Origin: Candidatus Eisenbacteria bacterium
GTDB taxonomy: Bacteria; Eisenbacteria; RBG-16-71-46; CAIMUX01; VGJL01
Length of the DNA: 35,900 nt
Direction: 5' to 3'
Assembly (NCBI GenBank): GCA_016867495.1
Contig: VGJL01000012.1
Span: 1-35,900, forward strand
The translations under genes were made by a program, and so were the position numbers. This document shows, in pieces, positions 1 to 8,004 of this stretch (position 1 is the first letter of the stretch; every line of letters starts with the position of its first letter). Under the pieces are notes generated by a model that saw only the letters and a program-made list of their open reading frames with translations, did no database searches and had not been told where the DNA came from.

Positions 1-2
1 TC

Positions 3-929
3 GAGTGCGCAACCTGCCATCCAGGCGCCCAGGAAAGCGAATCCGGAGCCGAGAGCCTCCTCCCGGATGCCGACGCGTGCCTCGCCTGCCACGAGCAGAC
101 CGATCTGGAAGGATGGGACTGGGCGGCCCCCTCTCCCGCGCCTTCCGGGTTTCCCGGTTTCTCGCACGCGAAGCACCTCGACATGGAGAGCGTCGATTGC
201 GCTCACTGCCACGGAGCCCTTTCACAGCCAGTCATGACCGGGACCGGGAAGGGCGAACCCGGGCACGACCTCTGCTTCGCGTGCCACGAGGGAGAGAAGG
301 CATCGGCCGAGTGCGCCTCCTGCCACGCCGATGTCGACGCCCTGCAGCCGCTCTCCCATGGGCCGGACTTCCGGAAGACCCACTCGTACGAGGCCAGAGG
401 CAACGGCGACGCGTGCGCTGAGTGCCACCGCCACAGCGAGACCTGCAGCGAGTGCCACTCGGGAGAGAACGTCCTCTTCCTGACCCACGCGAGGAACTAC
501 CTCTTCACGCACGCCCAGGACGCAAGGAAACACGTGAGCGACTGCGCTTCGTGCCATGACTACGAGTCGTTCTGCGTCGACTGTCATGACGCGATGGCGG
601 GGGACTTCGGCCTGAAGCCGGCCAACCACTCAAAGGACTGGACGACCGGTCGGAACCTCCACGCCATCGAGGCGAGGCGGGACATCTCCCACTGCGCGAG
701 CTGCCACGAGGGGGATCTCTCCCCGTGCGTCATCTGTCACAGCGACCGACCGGGTCCGCGCGGCGGCGATCGGAACATCCATCCCAGCGGATTCGCGGAC
801 TACGACGCGCACGGCCCATGGCATGACGACGACACCTACTACTGCTTCGACTGCCATGACGGGAGCGGCCCGGCGGAGGGCTCGGACGGCTTCTGCGGCT
901 ACTGCCACGCCCCGCCCAGGCGGGACTAG
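3..929 (+). CDS. Multihaem cytochrome c (5' end outside window)
   Basis: The reading frame is open from the window's left edge, so the gene is partial and its signal peptide is not visible. Thirteen CxxCH haem-attachment motifs can be read, two of them before the first internal ATG at 183 (CATCH and CLACH), then CAHCH, CFACH, CASCH, CAECH, CSECH, CASCH, CVDCH, CASCH, CVICH, CFDCH and CGYCH near the C-terminus. Many further His residues could be distal haem ligands. Proteins of this kind are periplasmic or outer-surface electron carriers related to cytochrome c3/c7 and to doubled-CxxCH proteins. The physiological partner is not evident here. It ends 7 bp from the convergent gene at 937, with no clear terminator between them. 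Starting the gene at 183 would cut off two genuine haem motifs, so the upstream frame should be kept. Confidence 0.9.
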   Translation, partial: ECATCHPGAQESESGAESLLPDADACLACHEQTDLEGWDWAAPSPAPSGFPGFSHAKHLDMESVDCAHCHGALSQPVMTGTGKGEPGHDLCFACHEGEKASAECASCHADVDALQPLSHGPDFRKTHSYEARGNGDACAECHRHSETCSECHSGENVLFLTHARNYLFTHAQDARKHVSDCASCHDYESFCVDCHDAMAGDFGLKPANHSKDWTTGRNLHAIEARRDISHCASCHEGDLSPCVICHSDRPGPRGGDRNIHPSGFADYDAHGPWHDDDTYYCFDCHDGSGPAEGSDGFCGYCHAPPRRD

Positions 930-936
930 AACGGGC

Positions 937-2211
937 TCAGCGCCCGCCGCCCGGGCCGCCGCGCGCGCCCTCCTCGATGCAGAGCCGCACCGGGTCGTCG
1001 CCGTAGACGGCCGGGGGGAAGAGATAGGGGACCAACCCCAGGAGGAACTGCCTCTTCTTCAGGGCCTGATGGCTCGCGTAGTGATCGGTGTGGATCGTCC
1101 TCAGATAGGTTTCCAGGGTGTAGATCTGCAGCTCCACGGGAAAGAAATAGGGCAGCGCGTCCGGGATGTTCGGCGCACGATAGAGGACGTCGATCTCGCA
1201 CTTGAAGACCCTGTAGCCGGCCCCCGTGAAGGGATTGAGGGCGGCGAGTCCCTCGTGTCCGCTGAGCGTATCGACCGCGTTCTTGATGTGCAGGGGGCCT
1301 CCGAAGATCCCGAATAGGATCTCCTTCAGATGCTCCACCTCGATGAGATTCTGGACGATGAACATCGCGCCGATCAGATCCTTGATCACTCTCGGGTCGT
1401 TTTCCCCCTTGCGGATCATCTTGCTGACGATCGACCCGTTCCGCCTCCTGTTGAGACCGCTCCAGATCTCCATCGGACGCAAGGCGTAGTGAACCTCGCC
1501 CTTGTGGTACTGGAACGGGATGATCTCCTTCTTGAACCGACAGGAGTAGAAGTAGACATGGAGGCGAATCGGACGTCCTTCATGAAGGATCTGGATCTCC
1601 TGCAGATCGAAGGACCAGCATTCCTGACCGGGCCGCGGAACGCGCCCGATCGAGTAGTCCATCGTGACTCCGTCCCTGCCGATCTCCGAGCAGACCTCGA
1701 CCTTGCGCCTCTCCGCCACCTCCGAGAAGAGATGCCGTTCGAGGAGGGACTCGAAGAAGCGCTTGTGCGCGACCCCGTTCTGCACGTCGCGGCAGTGATC
1801 GACCTCGAAGAAGAGCTTGGCCAGGTAGAGCTTACGCTGCGCCTCAAAGCGGCTCCGCGGGTCCTCTTCACCGAAGATGACCGAGAGGAGCTCCAGGACG
1901 TCGGAGCAGTCGCGCACGCGGGGCGCCGGCTCCACGGAGGTCCGCACTTCGGCCGGCAGGAGCTGGAGCAGATCTCCCAAGTAATGGTCGGCCTCGTTGA
2001 GGTAATATCGTGCGGTCTCGAGGTTCGATTCGAGGACATGCTCTTCCCCGGGGGGGAAGAGGATCCCGTTCAGCAGGCCGTTGTACGGTTCCGATCCTCG
2101 GATGATCCCGAGGTACTTCTTGTAGAGCATGCGGAGGAAGGCCGGGTCCGATTCGGAGAGAGCCGGGTTCAACAACGGATGGGCGCTGTAGTCGGGGTGA
2201 AACTGCTCCAT
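937..2211 (-). CDS. Conserved hypothetical with RelA/SpoT-like nucleotidyltransferase signature
   Basis: A 424-residue soluble protein with no signal peptide or membrane segment. The N-terminal half (from MEQFHPDYSAHP) is helical-looking and not recognised. The C-terminal half has the order of motifs seen in RelA/SpoT synthetase domains: a KDLIGAMFIV segment (compare D-[IL]-I-G-x-R), a YRVFKCEIDVLYR strand and FPVELQIYTLETYLRTI (compare VEIQIRT followed by helices). I therefore suggest a Rel/Spo-fold nucleotidyltransferase relative. This is pattern reading only, and (p)ppGpp synthesis is not claimed. The ATG at 2211 is chosen because GAGG sits 9 nt upstream and because it leaves an 86-bp divergent spacer to the gene at 2298. 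Starts further upstream would overlap that gene. The product ends in a Gly/Arg-rich tail. Confidence 0.6.
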   Translation of the reverse strand: MEQFHPDYSAHPLLNPALSESDPAFLRMLYKKYLGIIRGSEPYNGLLNGILFPPGEEHVLESNLETARYYLNEADHYLGDLLQLLPAEVRTSVEPAPRVRDCSDVLELLSVIFGEEDPRSRFEAQRKLYLAKLFFEVDHCRDVQNGVAHKRFFESLLERHLFSEVAERRKVEVCSEIGRDGVTMDYSIGRVPRPGQECWSFDLQEIQILHEGRPIRLHVYFYSCRFKKEIIPFQYHKGEVHYALRPMEIWSGLNRRRNGSIVSKMIRKGENDPRVIKDLIGAMFIVQNLIEVEHLKEILFGIFGGPLHIKNAVDTLSGHEGLAALNPFTGAGYRVFKCEIDVLYRAPNIPDALPYFFPVELQIYTLETYLRTIHTDHYASHQALKKRQFLLGLVPYLFPPAVYGDDPVRLCIEEGARGGPGGGR

Positions 2212-2297
2212 GATCCGGGGCCTCATGCCCACCGCGGCAACCTTGCCCAGGATCGGGCCTGTCGCGCCGGTTGAGGCTCTCCGTTCCCGAGGATACC

Positions 2298-3191
2298 ATG
2301 CTGGATGCGCCATCCCAATCGCTCCTCCCTGCGACCTTCGACACCCTGATCCAGATCTTCGGCGCCAGTCGAGCCCTCGGTCGTCCCTGGCCCGACCCAT
2401 GCCCGCCCTTTCCCGCCTCGGCGATCCGCCTTGTCGACTTACGCCCCAGGGAGGACTTCGAGCGGGCGCACATCCCCGGCTCGTGCAGGCTCGGCCTCGA
2501 CGAGATCGACCAACCCGCGCTCCGGCCTCCGCGACGACGGATGCTCCTCCTGCTGGGATCGGACGCGAGTCAAACCGCCGATGGCGCCCGTCGCCTGCAA
2601 CTACTCGGATACACCGCCCGCCCTATCCTTGCTCCCCTTTCGAACTGGCCCGGCCCCTGGGCGGCGGGGACCGAGGTCTCCCCGGCATGGGAGCCTTCCC
2701 GCCTGGCGGCCCTCTGGAAGAGCCGGCTTCCCGTCGGTCCCGTCCTGGACCTGGCCTCTGGATCGGGGCGAACGGCGGTCTTCCTGGCGATGCACGGGGC
2801 GGAAGTGACCGCCATCGATCTCCTCCCCGACGCGATCGCGCAGGCGTCCCTGCTGGCCAAACGCCACCAGGTCACTATCGGCCTGAGGCAGGGGGATGTG
2901 GAGGGGAATCCCTCCTGCTGGGACGGCCGGTGGGGCACGATCCATGTTCATCGCTTCCTGGACCGGGGCGGCTTCGCGCTCCTTCGGGACCGGCTGCTTC
3001 CGGACGGACTGCTCCTCTACGAGACGTTCATCGAGCATCAGTTCCGCGCCGGCCGGAAGCCGACGCACCCATCGCACCTCCTGAAAAGCGGCGAGCTCCT
3101 CCAGGCGGCGCGTGGAATGGAAGTCATCGATTACCGGGAGGGCGAAACCGAGGAGGGGGACTGGACGGCCTCTCTGGTGGCGCGGAACTAG
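2298..3191 (+). CDS. Rhodanese-like / SAM methyltransferase fusion
   Basis: 297 residues in two parts. Residues about 15-115 look like a rhodanese fold (VDLRPREDFERAHIPGS, then LLLLGSDASQTADGARRLQLLGY-like loop and helix). The position where active rhodaneses carry the catalytic Cys reads GSDAS, so sulphurtransferase activity is probably lost. Residues about 135-297 are a class I SAM-dependent methyltransferase with motif I VLDLASGSGRTAVFLA and acidic motif II AIDLL, most like the TehB-type group. The start at 2298 is supported by GAGG at 2289-2292, 5 nt upstream. The ATG at 2271 has no such site. The methyl acceptor is unknown. The gene is divergent from the RelA/SpoT-like gene and is followed by a structured non-coding interval. 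Confidence 0.8.
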   Translation: MLDAPSQSLLPATFDTLIQIFGASRALGRPWPDPCPPFPASAIRLVDLRPREDFERAHIPGSCRLGLDEIDQPALRPPRRRMLLLLGSDASQTADGARRLQLLGYTARPILAPLSNWPGPWAAGTEVSPAWEPSRLAALWKSRLPVGPVLDLASGSGRTAVFLAMHGAEVTAIDLLPDAIAQASLLAKRHQVTIGLRQGDVEGNPSCWDGRWGTIHVHRFLDRGGFALLRDRLLPDGLLLYETFIEHQFRAGRKPTHPSHLLKSGELLQAARGMEVIDYREGETEEGDWTASLVARN

Positions 3192-3240
3192 GCGGATGTG
3201 CATGGATCTGAGAAGCGAGCGAGCGCGCCGCGAGGAAGGT

Positions 3241-3445
3241 GGACCCCGACGGTTCCCTCCGCCCCGCTAGGTTCGCGTTCGCGGCGCGGGGCTTCGGGAA
3301 CCGGTCGGGGCCCCCGGACGCTCCAGTGGAGCGCTGCTGGCCCGCGCAGCTCGCGCCCTGTCACTCAGCGAGCGGAGCGGGCCACGGCGCGACACCAGGG
3401 CCAAGCGGATGCGCCAGGCAGGCGGCTCAGATGCAACCAAGCCGC
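3241..3445 (+). ncRNA. Candidate structured RNA: consecutive strong hairpins
   Basis: This lies in the 293-bp gap between the methyltransferase gene and the B3/B4 gene. Hairpin 1: 3241-3257 pairs with 3296-3313 (16 pairs, one bulge, one mismatch), and inside it 3261-3267 pairs perfectly with 3286-3292. Hairpin 2: 3319-3324 with 3328-3333. Hairpin 3: 3338-3345 with 3377-3384 (8 perfect pairs) and inside it 3349-3354 with 3368-3373. Two weaker stems follow (3386-3390/3411-3415 and 3422-3427/3440-3445). I compared it by eye with RNase P RNA, SRP RNA, tmRNA and common riboswitches and recognised none. It could be an independent RNA or the leader of the gene at 3485. The strand is assumed from the flanking genes. 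Confidence 0.35.
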
Positions 3446-3484
3446 TCTTGAACCGGCGGACCGAAGAAGCCGCAGGAGGCGGAG

Positions 3485-4168
3485 ATGGAGAACCTTGGAA
3501 GACCGTGGGTGAAGGGCGATGGAGAACTTCCGACGCTGCCCCTGACAGTCGATGACTCTCTCAAGGGAAAGGTGAGCGTCGGCTCCTTCCTGCTCGAGAA
3601 GGCGTCCGCTGGCAATCGTCCCGCAAGCCTCGACGAGGCGCTGCGCGAGCTCGAGACTCGCTATCGCGACCTCTGGGCGGGGCCTCCCGACGCGCATGAG
3701 GCGCTCCAGCCCGCGCGGCGGCTCTACCACGCCATAGGCATCGATCCATCGAAGACGCGCCCCTCATCGGAGTCCCTCCTCCGCCGCGTGCTGCAGGGCA
3801 AGGAACTCTATCGAGTCAACGCGATCGTCGACGCGGCGAATCTGGCCTCGCTCACGATGCTCCTTCCGGTCGGGCTCTACGACGCGGCGAAGATCGAGCC
3901 TCCCGTGTCGCTGCGTCTCGGACGCGAGGGGGAGGAGTACGAGGGGATAAGAAAGGACAAGATCCATCTGACCGGACGTCCGGCCCTCATCGATCAGATC
4001 GGACCGTTCGGCAATCCGACATCCGACTCCCTGCGCACATGCGTCACGGAGAATACGGAGAGGGTCTGGTTCGTTCTCTTTGCCCCGGCCGACTATCCTC
4101 CGGCGACCCTGAAGGACGATCTGCTGCGGGCGCGCGAGATTCTCGGGAGACACGCCTCTACTCCGTGA
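3485..4168 (+). CDS. B3/B4 tRNA-binding domain protein
   Basis: A 227-residue stand-alone B3/B4 domain, the module found inside the beta subunit of phenylalanyl-tRNA synthetase. Recognisable family features are YHAIGIDPSKTRPSSESLLRR, the NAIVDAANLASLTMLLPVGLYD block, and LRLGREGEEYEGI followed by a segment ending in VTENTERVWFVLF. Stand-alone members are cytosolic and thought to act on tRNA or mischarged aminoacyl-tRNA, but their role is poorly defined. AGGAGG at 3474-3479, 5 nt upstream, supports the ATG at 3485. The last 11 bp overlap the convergent lipoprotein gene that ends at 4158. Confidence 0.85.
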   Translation: MENLGRPWVKGDGELPTLPLTVDDSLKGKVSVGSFLLEKASAGNRPASLDEALRELETRYRDLWAGPPDAHEALQPARRLYHAIGIDPSKTRPSSESLLRRVLQGKELYRVNAIVDAANLASLTMLLPVGLYDAAKIEPPVSLRLGREGEEYEGIRKDKIHLTGRPALIDQIGPFGNPTSDSLRTCVTENTERVWFVLFAPADYPPATLKDDLLRAREILGRHASTP

Positions 4169-5369
4169 TCAAGACCAGCTCGAACGGAGGAAGTCCCGTG
4201 GGGAGAGGTTGCGAGATGTCGGTTCGGGGAACGCCGTTCGCGGCGGAGAAGATCCGGAGGCCCGGATCCGCATAGTTCCGATCGCAGACGGCGAGATCTC
4301 CGCACGGCAAGAGGATCAAGTCGGCCAGCTCGTAGCCGTTCGATCGGTGGACGATCCGGTCCAGGACGCCGGTCGCGGCGTTGAAGGAAACGAGCGACGT
4401 GACGAACGAAGGATCGCTCACGGTCGCGTAGCCCACTCCCTCGTCCGTCAGGGCGAAGTCGATGAGATCCCCCCCTAGGATCTCCTCCCGAACCATGAAA
4501 CCCGCCGACCTCCACGTCGACAGGTCGACCTTCTCGATCCCGGCGTCGAGGACCCCGTAGACCCCCGACTCCGGAACGAGGAGGAACGAGGAGGACCGGT
4601 CCAGGACCATCGGCGCCGTGGGATTCAATCCCTGCAGGACGATCCCCTGAATGCCGGCGATCGTCGGGTCGGCGTCCACGAGCGAGTCGGCTCTCGTGTC
4701 TATGATCGCAAGGTAGGAGGGCGGCACCGGCAGATAGGTCGCCCCGCCGAAGTCGATCCGCTGCACCGCCACGTAGAGGTAGGGATCAATGTATAAGAGC
4801 CTGTCCATGTCGGGAACGCCGTCTCCGTCGGCGAAGACGGAGAGAGAGATCTCTCCCAGGACGCTGCCGTCGCCCACCTCGACCTTGAGGATCGAGGCGG
4901 AGCCCCCGCGACTCACGTAGGCGCGGCCCTCTCCTGCGAAGGCGATGTCGCGTGGATTCGTCCCGCCGCCCACGCTGAACTGGCGGACGGTCCGGAAGCC
5001 GTCGGCTGGATCGACAACTTGAACATTGTCGCCTCCGAGTCGATTGACCACATAGAGAAGTCCGCCGTGGACCCTCCCGACGGCATCCGAGTGGACCGCA
5101 GCGACATCGCGCGTGACCCGATAGGAGGAGTCGGCGTCGACGACCGTGATCGCTCCGGTGGAGTAGTCGGTCGTCACGACGAGAAGCCTGCCGCACTCGG
5201 GGATCTGCGGAGGCGGGGGCTGCGTCGGCGGCCGATTCTCGTCCGAACAGCCTACGACGGCGGCCATGAGGATCGCGGCCGCGAAGGCCGCCATCGGCCC
5301 TGCGGGCGCGATGGCGGCATGGGCGGGCCGGGGACGAAACGATGCTCTCTCACGGAGACTCGACTGCAT
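4158..5369 (-). CDS. Lipidated YncE-like beta-propeller, candidate BtuG-like B12 capture protein
   Basis: 403 residues. The N-terminus is a signal peptide with a lipobox ending at Cys41 (AAVVGC, then SDEN), followed by a Pro-rich linker (PPTQPPPP), so it is predicted to be an envelope lipoprotein. The rest is a string of short beta-rich repeats of the YncE/NHL type (LLVVTTDYSTGAITVVDAD, GLLYVVNRLGGDNVQVVD, GRAYVSRGGSASILKVEV and so on), which reads as a propeller of about seven blades. It is the second gene, 18 bp after a TonB receptor under a cobalamin riboswitch. In Bacteroides, BtuG is a surface lipoprotein propeller that binds B12 and caps BtuB. The same arrangement here suggests the same job, but that is inference from architecture and context. 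GGAGAAGA at 5376-5383 supports the ATG at 5369. Confidence 0.75.
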   Translation of the reverse strand: MQSSLRERASFRPRPAHAAIAPAGPMAAFAAAILMAAVVGCSDENRPPTQPPPPQIPECGRLLVVTTDYSTGAITVVDADSSYRVTRDVAAVHSDAVGRVHGGLLYVVNRLGGDNVQVVDPADGFRTVRQFSVGGGTNPRDIAFAGEGRAYVSRGGSASILKVEVGDGSVLGEISLSVFADGDGVPDMDRLLYIDPYLYVAVQRIDFGGATYLPVPPSYLAIIDTRADSLVDADPTIAGIQGIVLQGLNPTAPMVLDRSSSFLLVPESGVYGVLDAGIEKVDLSTWRSAGFMVREEILGGDLIDFALTDEGVGYATVSDPSFVTSLVSFNAATGVLDRIVHRSNGYELADLILLPCGDLAVCDRNYADPGLRIFSAANGVPRTDISQPLPTGLPPFELVLITE

Positions 5370-5387
5370 CTTGGATCTTCTCCTTTC

Positions 5388-7454
5388 TCAGGGGCGGGGT
5401 TGCCGATCGCCTTCGCCTCTTCCGGCCGTGGCGTCGTCTGCGCCTCCGCCGGCGGGGGCCGAGTAGGCAAGCTCCAGAAAGAACGAACGGCCAGGAAGAG
5501 GAAACCCCTCGACGTCCTGGGTCCTGACGTCCGCGATGTTCCGCGCGCCGAGGAGCAGCTCCAGGCTCTCCCGTTTCATCGAGAAGACGACCCTGGCCTC
5601 CTGCAGGAAGCGGTCTCCCCGACGCCTCGCCTGGGAGTTGTACCGATCGCGGTAGAAGCCCGACTCATAGTCCAGGGCGTGCTCGAGACGCAGCCTCGAC
5701 AGCGCGATGCCTGTCTGGATCGACCCCTTCGCGTTCGGCAGATAAGGCAGCGACTTCCCTCTGTAGCTCGCGCTCGGACCCGCGTCGTGCGCCTCCTGGA
5801 GCGTGCCGCTCGCCGTCACATCGATCGCCGGATGGGCCCAGGAAGGAACGCTTCTCGCGGAGTAGGCCGCGCGCGCGAGCAGCTCCGCGCCGCGGACCCT
5901 CGTCCTCTCCAGGTTCTCCGGGCGCGAGGTCCGCTGGCTGTTCTGCAGCCAGACGATGGCCTCCTCCGTGCGGCTCTCGAAATAGGCCGCCTCGACCCGG
6001 CATCGCAGCGGGCCATGCGACCTGCCCGGCATCCGCGCGCTCGCCCCGAGGTCCCATGCAGTTCCCCGCTCCGCAGCGAGGGCGGGATTCCCGATCTGGA
6101 CACCTCCGCGGCCATGCATCTCCACGAACGCTGGAAGCCTCGCGAATCTCCCCAGCCCTCCCCGGATGAGGATGCCCCGCCCCGCGTCGAGCGAGACTCC
6201 GACGCGCGGAGTCCGAAGCCGGACGCCTTCCGATCCCCGCCCTGTCGAGACCAGCAGCCGCTCGCGCAGCAGGAGCTCGACCGCTGCGATCGGACGCGCC
6301 GCGAGGTCGAGCCCGAGGCCGCCGGCCAGGCGGCGGTGGGCCGGCTCCGCCCGGCCGGCCAGCAGATCGCGCCCTCTCCAGATCTCCTCCTGCAACGATC
6401 CCGCCACACGAAGAGTCGCCCCGATCCCGGGCAGGAGGGAGGTCGCGCGAATCTCTCCTCCCTGGGCCAGGAAGTCGCTCTTCGTGTCGCTCTTCCCCAA
6501 CCCGACCTCCCCGTCCGGATTCTCGTAGTGATCCGCGTCCTCCTGGCGATGGAGCAGCAGTTTCCATGCGCTCGACGACGGGCCCCTCGCATCGAGGGCG
6601 ACAACCTGAAGGAGACGACGGAAACGGTCGCGGACGTTTCTCGTCTGCATGCTCTCGGTCCCCGGAACGCCGGCGTCCCGCCACAGTCCGTGCCCGATGT
6701 AGCTCGCGGCAAGGCGCTCCCCCGCGCGATAGCGTCCCTGGACGAGCGCGTCCGACTGGCGGAAGGCGTTGTTCTCGCGGCGGACCGTCCGATCGTCCCC
6801 GCCTTCGTAGGGCGTGCCGTTGCGGTCTCTGTAAGGGTAGTCCCCCTCGCTCGCGACCACTCCGCCCGATACGAGGATCGCGAGCGCGCCCCGCGCGAGT
6901 CCGCCCGCGGCAGCCAGAGTCGAGGCGCCGAACGAGCCCGCGCCCACGCGCAGGTGAAGCGGCGCGCCTGCGTCCTGTCTCGTGCGAAGCCGGATCACGC
7001 CAAGGCCGAGACCTGCTTCCTCAGAAGCCCCGGGTCCGCGAGTGATCTCCGCCCGCTCGAAGAGGCGCGCCGGCAGGAACGACAGATCGACCATTCCATC
7101 CGGACCCGCCGAGATCGGCGCGTCATCGACGCGAACTTCGACCTGAGAGGGACTGCTTCCCCGCACCGACGCGAGCTGTATGGAGCCGGAACCCCCGTAG
7201 CTGCGGATCTGGACGCCGGCGGCGCGATCCAGCAGATCCGCCAGATCGCATGAGGCCGGCACCGCCGGGCCGAGGCGGACCACCTGCACGAAGCCCGGCG
7301 TCCTGCCCATCCGCTCCTCGGGAAAGGGACGGGGCGATACGACCTCGATCGTGTCGACCGCGTCCGGCCAGAAGGGAGGAGGGGAACCCATCGCTTCCGC
7401 GGCATGCATGCCGCAGAGCGAGACGATGAACAAGAGGACCGCCAGGGGCCTCAT
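5388..7454 (-). CDS. btuB: TonB-dependent receptor, probable vitamin B12 transporter (BtuB-like)
   Basis: 688 residues. A signal peptide (about residues 1-22) is followed by a TonB-box-like DTIEVV (34-39), a plug domain (about 65-160, with LADLLDRAAGVQIRSYG, SIQLASVRGSSPSQVEVRVDD and LFERAEITRGPGASEE) and a beta-barrel ending in FFLELAYSAP before a short charged tail. That is a normal BtuB length and order. B12 as substrate follows from the cobalamin riboswitch directly upstream in the same orientation. The start at 7454 has GGAGG at 7459-7463, 4 nt upstream. The gene downstream is the lipidated propeller, so the two are likely co-transcribed and shut off together when B12 is plentiful. The protein would sit in the outer membrane and draw energy from TonB-ExbBD, which is not encoded in this window. 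Confidence 0.85.
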   Translation of the reverse strand: MRPLAVLLFIVSLCGMHAAEAMGSPPPFWPDAVDTIEVVSPRPFPEERMGRTPGFVQVVRLGPAVPASCDLADLLDRAAGVQIRSYGGSGSIQLASVRGSSPSQVEVRVDDAPISAGPDGMVDLSFLPARLFERAEITRGPGASEEAGLGLGVIRLRTRQDAGAPLHLRVGAGSFGASTLAAAGGLARGALAILVSGGVVASEGDYPYRDRNGTPYEGGDDRTVRRENNAFRQSDALVQGRYRAGERLAASYIGHGLWRDAGVPGTESMQTRNVRDRFRRLLQVVALDARGPSSSAWKLLLHRQEDADHYENPDGEVGLGKSDTKSDFLAQGGEIRATSLLPGIGATLRVAGSLQEEIWRGRDLLAGRAEPAHRRLAGGLGLDLAARPIAAVELLLRERLLVSTGRGSEGVRLRTPRVGVSLDAGRGILIRGGLGRFARLPAFVEMHGRGGVQIGNPALAAERGTAWDLGASARMPGRSHGPLRCRVEAAYFESRTEEAIVWLQNSQRTSRPENLERTRVRGAELLARAAYSARSVPSWAHPAIDVTASGTLQEAHDAGPSASYRGKSLPYLPNAKGSIQTGIALSRLRLEHALDYESGFYRDRYNSQARRRGDRFLQEARVVFSMKRESLELLLGARNIADVRTQDVEGFPLPGRSFFLELAYSAPAGGGADDATAGRGEGDRQPRP

Positions 7455-7497
7455 GGGACCTCCGAACCGCGAGAGGTTCCACGCGCCGCGACCCTGG

Positions 7498-7511
7498 CGC
7501 GGCGCGCCGCG
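7498..7511 (-). promoter_or_regulatory. Palindrome in riboswitch expression platform
   Basis: A perfect 14-nt palindrome, CGCGGCGCGCCGCG, lies between the cobalamin aptamer and the btuB ribosome-binding site, with a second CGCGGCGCG-like copy close by. GC-rich pairing here could hide or expose the start region. No U-rich terminator is visible, so translational control is more likely than attenuation. This is an inference. Confidence 0.35.
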
Positions 7512-7596
7512 ACCCGATCGGAGAGGAGAGGACGGATGAGGAGGGGATGCCCCCCCTTCCGGCCGTTTCCGGACCGACCAAGGGGCTTTGGAAGGC

Positions 7597-7775
7597 CTCC
7601 CGCCAGGTCTTCTGGCTCTCGGATCAACCTGTGCCCCGCGCCTTCCCGGCTCTCGCCAGTGGCGTCGTGCGGGGACAGTCCCCGACTACAGCGGCGGGCC
7701 CGCAACGGCTTCTGACCGTTTTCCCTCTCCGGCGCGCGGTCGCGCCCGAGGGCGGGAGACCGATTGCAAAGCGAC
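7597..7775 (-). promoter_or_regulatory. Cobalamin riboswitch
   Basis: Read on the minus strand, the conserved boxes of the cobalamin riboswitch appear in order: GGGAAAACGGTCAGAAGCCG, then CCCGCCGCTGTAGTCGG, GCCACTGGCGAGAGCCGGGA followed by AGGC, and finally CCGAGAGCCAGAAGACCTGG. These match the family pattern of GGTGxGAATCC-like, CCCGCxxCTGT, GCCACTG...GGGAAGGC and GAGCCAGGAGACCTGCC. It lies 140 bp upstream of the BtuB-like gene. The stretch between it and the start codon includes a 14-nt perfect palindrome (7498-7511) close to the ribosome-binding site, which could belong to the expression platform. Ends are approximate. Confidence 0.92.
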
Positions 7776-7781
7776 GAAGGC

Positions 7782-7810
7782 AGGCTAGAGCCGACGTCCC
7801 GGCCTGTCAA
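7782..7810 (-). promoter_or_regulatory. Sigma-70-type promoter of the B12 uptake unit
   Basis: On the minus strand, a perfect -35 TTGACA (7805-7810) is followed by a 17-nt spacer and TAGCCT (7782-7787) as the -10. Transcription would begin near 7775, immediately before the cobalamin riboswitch, which is where a promoter is expected. Confidence 0.65.
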
Positions 7811-8004
7811 GCCTTCGCCTTCTCATCGCGCCGGACGGCTTTTCAGACCCAGACGAACGCATGTGGACCCTTTCGGCGGCATCTGCGACACTCCTTCTGC
7901 GCGCCTGCCAGGCTTGGCGTGATCGTGCCGCGACTCGCTCGTTCCCGTTTCGGATGCAGGCGAGTCGCCGCGGAGATTGAGGACTCATAACAGGAAGTCA
8001 TTCG

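Noticed and set aside
3231-3475. RNase P RNA, suggested by GAGGAAGGTGGACC
   Set aside because: The remaining conserved regions (P4 strand, AGGCCAAATAG-like and ACAGAA...GGCTTA) are not found in the right order.
5019-7253. 744-codon plus-strand open frame opposite the B12 receptor
   Set aside because: It is antisense to a clear TonB receptor and lipoprotein, is rich in Arg/Pro/Ala with no family pattern, and arises from high GC in the third codon position.
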